DNA of 64,000 nucleotides from Hymenobacter cheonanensis (GTDB taxonomy: Bacteria > Bacteroidota > Bacteroidia > Cytophagales > Hymenobacteraceae). The notes beneath the pieces are model-generated. The model did no database searches, was not told where the DNA came from, and worked only from the letters and a program-made list of their open reading frames with translations. Shown one piece after another: positions 60,022 through 64,000 of the stretch. The stretch is from contig NZ_JAUQSW010000003.1 in NCBI RefSeq assembly GCF_030581075.1, positions 1-64,000 on the forward strand, read 5' to 3'. A program made the position numbers and the translations under genes. Every line of letters starts with the position of its first letter. The first letter of the stretch is position 1.

Positions 60022-62300
60022 CCCAGGTGGGCGTATAAGCCAAAGCGGTTGCCCGGCGTGGGGTCGTCGTAGTACAGCGCGTGCAGGGCTAACGGCCCCA
60101 CCGGGGTGGTGAAAATGAGCCCCGTGGAGGCCGTGAGGTAGGGGCGGCTGATGCCCGAAGCCCGCTCGGCCAGCTGGTTGTTATCTTCGAGCTGAGCAAT
60201 GTTGACGTGCGTGAACAGCTCGGAGCGCCATTCCAGCTTGCCAAACAGCAGCTGGGTGTAGCGCAGCCCCGCCGCCACGAAGCGCGGCGAGCGGTAGCGC
60301 TCCAAAAACCGCGTGCGCGAGTCGGGCAGCGGCGCAAACACCGGCGCCGTGGTCAGCGACGAGCGGTAGTTGAAGAATTCGCCCTGGCCGCTCACCGTTA
60401 TCTCGCCGAAGTAGCCCCAGGATGACTTGTCTTTGCTCAGCGCGTAGTAGCGCTCATACGTGCCCCGAAACTGCAGCCACTCGTGGTGGCGCGAGCGCTC
60501 GCCCAGCGCCTCGAAATTGGAAGTAGAGCCCGGCACGTATACCTCCGTGCCCGTAACGCCGCGCACCGTAATAATGGCCCGCCGGCCCGCCGTGGCGTAC
60601 TGCTTGCGGTTGAGCGAGTTGCGGGCAAAGCGAATGGCCGCCGTAGCACCCTTAAAGGAGGTGCGGTCGAGCACGGCCGAGGAGGAAATCTCGTCCTTGT
60701 TCGAGTAGCTGTCCACATTATAAAATGCCCCCAGGTCGAGCACCATGCGCGAGCGGTAGCGGGGCGAAACGCCAATCTGGGCGCCTACTTTGGTGTCCTT
60801 CTGCTGCACCTGGGTGCTCAGGGCATCGCTGCCCAGCAGCACGCCGGTTTGCTGAAAATCCCACTGATTGTAGGTAATAAGCGGCGCAATGTAAAACGGC
60901 AGGCGGCCCGGGGCATTGAGCCGAAACGTGCCCTGCGCCCCGTTGTAGAAGCGCCCCACGCTCACGTTGGCCGCCGCCGAGTACAGCAGCCGCCGCAGGT
61001 AGCGAAACTCGATGCCCAGGTACAGGCTTTCGATGGGCCGGGTGCTGAGTGTGAAGCCTATCTCGGTGGCTACGTTGTTGTTACGCTGCGCATCTACGTT
61101 AAACACGTAGCCCTTCAGGGCCTCGTCGTAGCGAATGCGCGGGTAGATATTCCGGAAATAGTCATCGGAGGCCAGCCGGTAGTAGCCTTCTTCCAGGTCG
61201 TCGATGGAGTAAGTCGAGCCATCCTTGCGAAAAAAGCTGCGCGCATACTCGTTCTGGTCGGGGCGCAGGCCCTGCACCTCCACTTTCACAAAGCGCGGGG
61301 CCGGCACGCTCTGCTGAAACGCCAGGCGGCGGCGCTGCAAGTCCAGCGTATCGACGCGCCGCGTAATGCGCTGCTTTATTTCGGCCAGCTTGAGCTGGGT
61401 GGCCGTGTCGCCCTGGGCAATCAGGCTGCGCACCTTGTCAAAATCAGCCGCGCCCAGGTTGCCCAGGTTAGGCTGAATGTAAATGCCGTTTTTGCCCACG
61501 CTGTTGGTGTCGGCCACGCTGGAGCCCAGAAAAACCAGCGTGCTCGTGAGCAAGGCATCGTCTTTCTGGTATGGGTACTTTTTGAACGCCACATCGCCCA
61601 CATTCACCCCAATCATGATGTCGGGCTTGAAATCCTGCCGCATAACATCGGTAGGGAAGTTGTCCAGCACGGCCCCGTCGAAGAGGTAGCGCCCGTCGAG
61701 GTTGCGAATGGGCCGGAAGGCGAGCGGGTAAGCCATCGAGTTGCGCACGGCATCGGCCAGCAGCCCCGATTTTTGCACTACTTCCTTGCGCGTAAATACC
61801 TCGGTGGCCAGGCAGCGGTAGGGCACAAACAGGTTGTCGAAATTATACTTGGCGGCCGCAGCGGCCGGCGCCAGCAGCCGGGCCAGGGCAAAGTTGAGGT
61901 TGAGGTCGTTGACCAAGGTGGGCGAGATGTTGGCCTTGAACGTAGAGTCGATAGACAGGCCTAGCCGCAGCGAGGACGGCGAGGGCTCGGCCGTCAAAAA
62001 GTTAAATGTTTTATCGGGCAGCACCTTGCCGTTGGCCCAGTTCTGAAACTCGGGCGAGAGCACAATCTGCTCAATGTCGCGCGGCGAGTAGCCGGCCGCG
62101 TACATGGCGCCCACCACGGCGCCCATGCTGTTGCCCACGATATAATCAATGGGAATGCCATTGGCTTCCAGCTGCTTGAGCACCCCTACGTGGGCCAGGC
62201 CCTTGGCCCCGCCCCCGCTGAGCACCAGCCCCACGCGCTGCGCAAAAGCCGGCTGCCCTAACCCCAGCACCAGCAGTAGATAAAGTATTTTTTTAAGCAT
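59988..62300 (-). CDS. Patatin-like phospholipase with C-terminal outer-membrane barrel (PlpD-like)
   Basis: This 770-residue protein has a signal peptide from the ATG at 62300 (MLKKILYLLLVLGLGQPAFA); an upstream start adds 42 residues before it. The patatin domain (about 22-320) has the oxyanion loop SGGGAKGLAHVGVL, nucleophile in GNSMGAVVG and the Asp in FDGAVLDNFP. A POTRA-like segment (about 335-410) and a 16-strand BamA-like barrel follow, ending near FGLYAHLGYILFRG. This is the type Vd autotransporter plan of PlpD, widespread in Bacteroidota. It likely acts on outer-membrane phospholipids. It overlaps the GH43 gene by 34 bp. Confidence 0.92.
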   Translation of the reverse strand: MLKKILYLLLVLGLGQPAFAQRVGLVLSGGGAKGLAHVGVLKQLEANGIPIDYIVGNSMGAVVGAMYAAGYSPRDIEQIVLSPEFQNWANGKVLPDKTFNFLTAEPSPSSLRLGLSIDSTFKANISPTLVNDLNLNFALARLLAPAAAAAKYNFDNLFVPYRCLATEVFTRKEVVQKSGLLADAVRNSMAYPLAFRPIRNLDGRYLFDGAVLDNFPTDVMRQDFKPDIMIGVNVGDVAFKKYPYQKDDALLTSTLVFLGSSVADTNSVGKNGIYIQPNLGNLGAADFDKVRSLIAQGDTATQLKLAEIKQRITRRVDTLDLQRRRLAFQQSVPAPRFVKVEVQGLRPDQNEYARSFFRKDGSTYSIDDLEEGYYRLASDDYFRNIYPRIRYDEALKGYVFNVDAQRNNNVATEIGFTLSTRPIESLYLGIEFRYLRRLLYSAAANVSVGRFYNGAQGTFRLNAPGRLPFYIAPLITYNQWDFQQTGVLLGSDALSTQVQQKDTKVGAQIGVSPRYRSRMVLDLGAFYNVDSYSNKDEISSSAVLDRTSFKGATAAIRFARNSLNRKQYATAGRRAIITVRGVTGTEVYVPGSTSNFEALGERSRHHEWLQFRGTYERYYALSKDKSSWGYFGEITVSGQGEFFNYRSSLTTAPVFAPLPDSRTRFLERYRSPRFVAAGLRYTQLLFGKLEWRSELFTHVNIAQLEDNNQLAERASGISRPYLTASTGLIFTTPVGPLALHALYYDDPTPGNRFGLYAHLGYILFRGRSLE

Positions 62301-62430
62301 AAAAGTAGGTAAAGCAAATAGGGCCGCAAGGTAGGCCCCCTCATGTTTTGCCCCCTTACGCAAAGGCCTGGCGGCTGGCTGCCCTTGCCAGCAGCTGGGG
62401 CACCGAGCTGGGCAACTAAATTCCATTTTT

Positions 62431-62459
62431 GTTTAACATTCTGATTACTAATGTTAAAC
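62431..62459. promoter_or_regulatory. Inverted repeat in a divergent spacer, candidate operator
   Basis: GTTTAACATT (62431-62440) and AATGTTAAAC (62450-62459) form perfect 10-bp arms, 9 bp apart, between the patatin and DUF5872 genes. It could bind a dimeric regulator and lies 82 bp before the DUF5872 start at 62541. Confidence 0.5.
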
Positions 62460-62540
62460 AAGTGCAAAAACTTCTTCATCTTGGTGCAACCTTGCCGATT
62501 TTTCCGCGTAGGTCAACTGTTCTACTTTTCTGGCCCCCTG

Positions 62541-63026
62541 ATGAAAACCCCTGCCCCCGACGCCGCAGCCAGTAGCACCCCGGTCCGCAAGCGTACAAAA
62601 ACCCGCCCGGCTGCCCGCCGCCGCACCGACGAAAACACCTACACCGACCCCTCCCTGCGCGAGCGCCTGAAAACTGAGATTCGGGCCGCCGCCAAGGGTG
62701 GCGCACCCGGCACCTGGAGCGCCCGCAAATCGCAGCTCCTTACGTTGGCTTACCAAAAAGGTGGCGGTGGCTACTTGCAGCGCCACCCCAACTCCAAGCA
62801 AAAAAGCCTGCATACCTGGAACGGCCAGGACTGGCAAACGTCGGATGGAAAGCCTGCCCGCCGCGACTCCGGCATCACGCGCTACCTGCCCGCCAAGGCC
62901 TGGGAAGAGCTGACCCCCGCCGAGCGCAAGGCCACCAACGCTAAAAAGCAGGCCGGCTCCAAGGCCGGCGAGCACGTGGTAGCCAACACGGCCGCCGCCA
63001 AGCGCGCCCGCAAGCAAGCCGAATAA
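62541..63026 (+). CDS. DUF5872 domain protein
   Basis: This 161-residue, lysine- and arginine-rich protein has a disordered N-terminal 30 residues (SSTPVRKRTKTRPAARRR), then a DUF5872 domain: YTDPSLRERLKTEIRA, GTWSARKSQLLTLAYQK, QDWQTSDGKPARR and ITRYLPAKAWEELT. An ATG at 62451 is also in frame but lies in the inverted repeat and adds 30 residues not fitting the domain, so the ATG at 62541 is used. The role is unknown; the basic tail suggests nucleic-acid binding. Confidence 0.82.
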   Translation: MKTPAPDAAASSTPVRKRTKTRPAARRRTDENTYTDPSLRERLKTEIRAAAKGGAPGTWSARKSQLLTLAYQKGGGGYLQRHPNSKQKSLHTWNGQDWQTSDGKPARRDSGITRYLPAKAWEELTPAERKATNAKKQAGSKAGEHVVANTAAAKRARKQAE

Positions 63027-63043
63027 AGCGTTGCCACTCAAGT

Positions 63044-63094
63044 AAAATGACTGCCTGAAGCGTGCCGCACAGGCACTACGCAGGCAGTCATTTT
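63044..63094 (+). terminator. Hairpin after the DUF5872 gene
   Basis: 14-bp stem (63044-63057 and 63081-63094) closed by a further inner hairpin; it ends in TTTT. Confidence 0.7.
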
Positions 63095-63140
63095 GCTGGC
63101 TAGCCGTATAGGTAAGCTTTGCGCCCTTACCCTACCCGGC

Positions 63141-63644
63141 ATGACTGACTTTCTGGTTGAACTATTAGGCCTTGATGCCAAGGCCGACACCATTACGGCT
63201 AGCCAGATATGCTGGCGCACGCTGGTAGTGTTTATCATTGCCCTGGTGCTGCTGCGCGTATCGGGCCGGCGCACGTTTGCCAGCAACAGCGGCCAGGAAA
63301 CGGTGGTCAAGTTTATGCTGGGTGCCATTCTGAGCCGCGCCATTGCCGGCGACTCACCATTTGGCGTCATCATTGCGGCGGCCGTGACGCTGGTGCTGCT
63401 GCACCGGCTGCTAGCCTATGCTACGTACTTTTTTCCGGCTTTTGGCCGCCTAATAAAAGGCGAGGCGTCGGTGCTGGCCGAAGGCGCGGCTATCAACCAC
63501 CACGAGCTGCGCCGGGCTAGCTTTTCGGAGGAAGCTCTGCAAGCCGCCGTGCGCGGGGCGGCCAACCTCGACGACTTGGCCCAGGCCAAAACCGTGCGCC
63601 TGGAGCACGATGGCACCGTGAGCGTGGTGAAGCAAGACAAGTAG
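63141..63644 (+). CDS. DUF421 (YetF/YrbG-like) membrane protein
   Basis: This 167-residue protein has two to three TM helices (RTLVVFIIALVLLRVSG; VVKFMLGAILSRAIAG; FGVIIAAAVTLVLLH) and a small cytosolic domain that fits DUF421 (SVLAEGAAINHHELRRASF). RVSGRRTF is a family motif after TM1. The ATG at 63141 (MTDFLVELLG) is used since upstream starts add 16 residues without support. Function is unknown in the family. It is convergent with uvrB. Confidence 0.88.
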   Translation: MTDFLVELLGLDAKADTITASQICWRTLVVFIIALVLLRVSGRRTFASNSGQETVVKFMLGAILSRAIAGDSPFGVIIAAAVTLVLLHRLLAYATYFFPAFGRLIKGEASVLAEGAAINHHELRRASFSEEALQAAVRGAANLDDLAQAKTVRLEHDGTVSVVKQDK

Positions 63645-63658
63645 GCTGGCCGCTGGCG

Positions 63659-64000
63659 CTAGTCGCGCTTGCCTTTCAAAGCTTGCTTAAGGGCCCCTAG
63701 CTCATCGCGCAGCTTGGCGGCCTGCAAAAAATCCAGCTCTTTGGCGGCGGCTTCCATCTGCTTTTCGGTGGTTTTGATGAGCTTTTCCAGCTCGGCGCGG
63801 TTCATCATGGCCACTACGGGCTCGGCAGCCATGGCCAGGGCCGCGCCACCTTCGACGTAGGCCCCGGCCGGCGCCTGGGCCTCCACGGTGCGGTAGTCGG
63901 CCAGGTCGGTTTGGCCCATAATCTGGGCGTGGCTCTTGCGCACGGTGCGCGGCGTGATGCCATGCTCCTCGTTGTAAGCCATTTGGGTAGCCCGGCGGCG
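63659..64000 (-). CDS. uvrB: UvrABC system protein B, C-terminal part (cut by the window end)
   Basis: Only the last 113 residues are visible; the reading frame continues open past base 64000 (preceded by RRRATQ). QMAYNEEHGITPRTV is the conserved end of the helicase-like core. The tail carries the UVR domain (ELEKLIKTTEKQMEAAAKEL to the stop), which contacts UvrC. Between them is an Ala/Pro linker. UvrB works with UvrA and UvrC in nucleotide excision repair. Confidence 0.93.
   Translation of the reverse strand, partial: RRRATQMAYNEEHGITPRTVRKSHAQIMGQTDLADYRTVEAQAPAGAYVEGGAALAMAAEPVVAMMNRAELEKLIKTTEKQMEAAAKELDFLQAAKLRDELGALKQALKGKRD

Noticed and set aside
60483..61964. 493-codon plus-strand ORF
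   Set aside because: It lies opposite the patatin gene, which has clear catalytic motifs and a barrel; the antisense product is His/Arg/Gln-rich without a fold.
62451..62540. ATG at 62451 as the DUF5872 start
   Set aside because: It falls inside the 10-bp inverted repeat and would add 30 aromatic residues before a domain that already has a natural disordered N terminus; not fully excluded.

Overview
The window looks like chromosome from a GC-rich member of the Bacteroidota, most likely Hymenobacter or a close relative in the Cytophagales. This is inferred from family content, not from a marker gene. The signs are a giant secreted protein with a type IX secretion (T9SS) C-terminal sorting domain, a TonB receptor with an N-terminal STN domain next to a DUF4249 lipoprotein, DUF4468 and DUF6089 proteins, a DPE2-like MalQ with two CBM20 domains, an SLC45-type sugar transporter, and several TAnnTTTG (Bacteroidota -7) promoter boxes. 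No rRNA, tRNA, CRISPR array, prophage or transposase gene was seen.

Layout. 0.1-3.8 kb: molybdenum cofactor genes (a MoeB-rhodanese fusion, moaA, moaD, moaE, and moaC on the opposite strand). 3.9-12.8 kb: one 2973-residue T9SS cargo protein with about ten DUF11-like repeats and a beta-helix block. 12.8-13.6 kb: an AT-rich gap. 13.6-23.7 kb: mixed housekeeping and envelope genes (small exported protein, malQ, DUF6089 barrel, M20 amidohydrolase, PAP2 family protein, MATE pump, flavin-binding stress protein, SDR with a divergent HxlR regulator). 23.7-27.7 kb: a GH15 hydrolase convergent with a fused trehalose-6-phosphate synthase/phosphatase. 27.8-34.5 kb: purU, a TetR regulator, a gap with a degenerate tandem repeat, an SDR, a phytanoyl-CoA dioxygenase-like enzyme, HMG-CoA reductase and an exported protein. 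34.6-38.7 kb: S41 protease, ruvX-def, and a zinc phospholipase C-like protein.

38.8-46.3 kb is an alpha-glucan locus. Two exported GH13 enzymes and an SLC45-type transporter lie on one strand and a GT35-like protein is divergent. A GxxExxY nuclease-like gene sits between the two GH13 genes and is bounded exactly by about 50-bp inverted repeats. A second inverted-repeat element without a gene lies just after the GT35-like gene. 46.5-55.1 kb: an SRAP/HMCES protein, a DUF4468 protein, and a four-gene outer-membrane operon (unknown exported protein, TonB receptor, DUF4249 lipoprotein, MG2/plug-like protein). 55.2-64.0 kb: a CBM-esterase, nth, an ECF sigma factor overlapping a 74-residue partner, an alpha/beta hydrolase, GH43, a patatin/BamA-like phospholipase, DUF5872, DUF421, and the 3' end of uvrB running off the window.

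The points most worth a second look are the inverted-repeat-bounded GxxExxY cassette and its gene-less counterpart, a glycogen-phosphorylase-like protein whose PLP-binding lysine is threonine, a moeB start codon lying inside a palindromic repeat, a degenerate 46-bp tandem repeat, and the high frequency of GCTAGC-type words.
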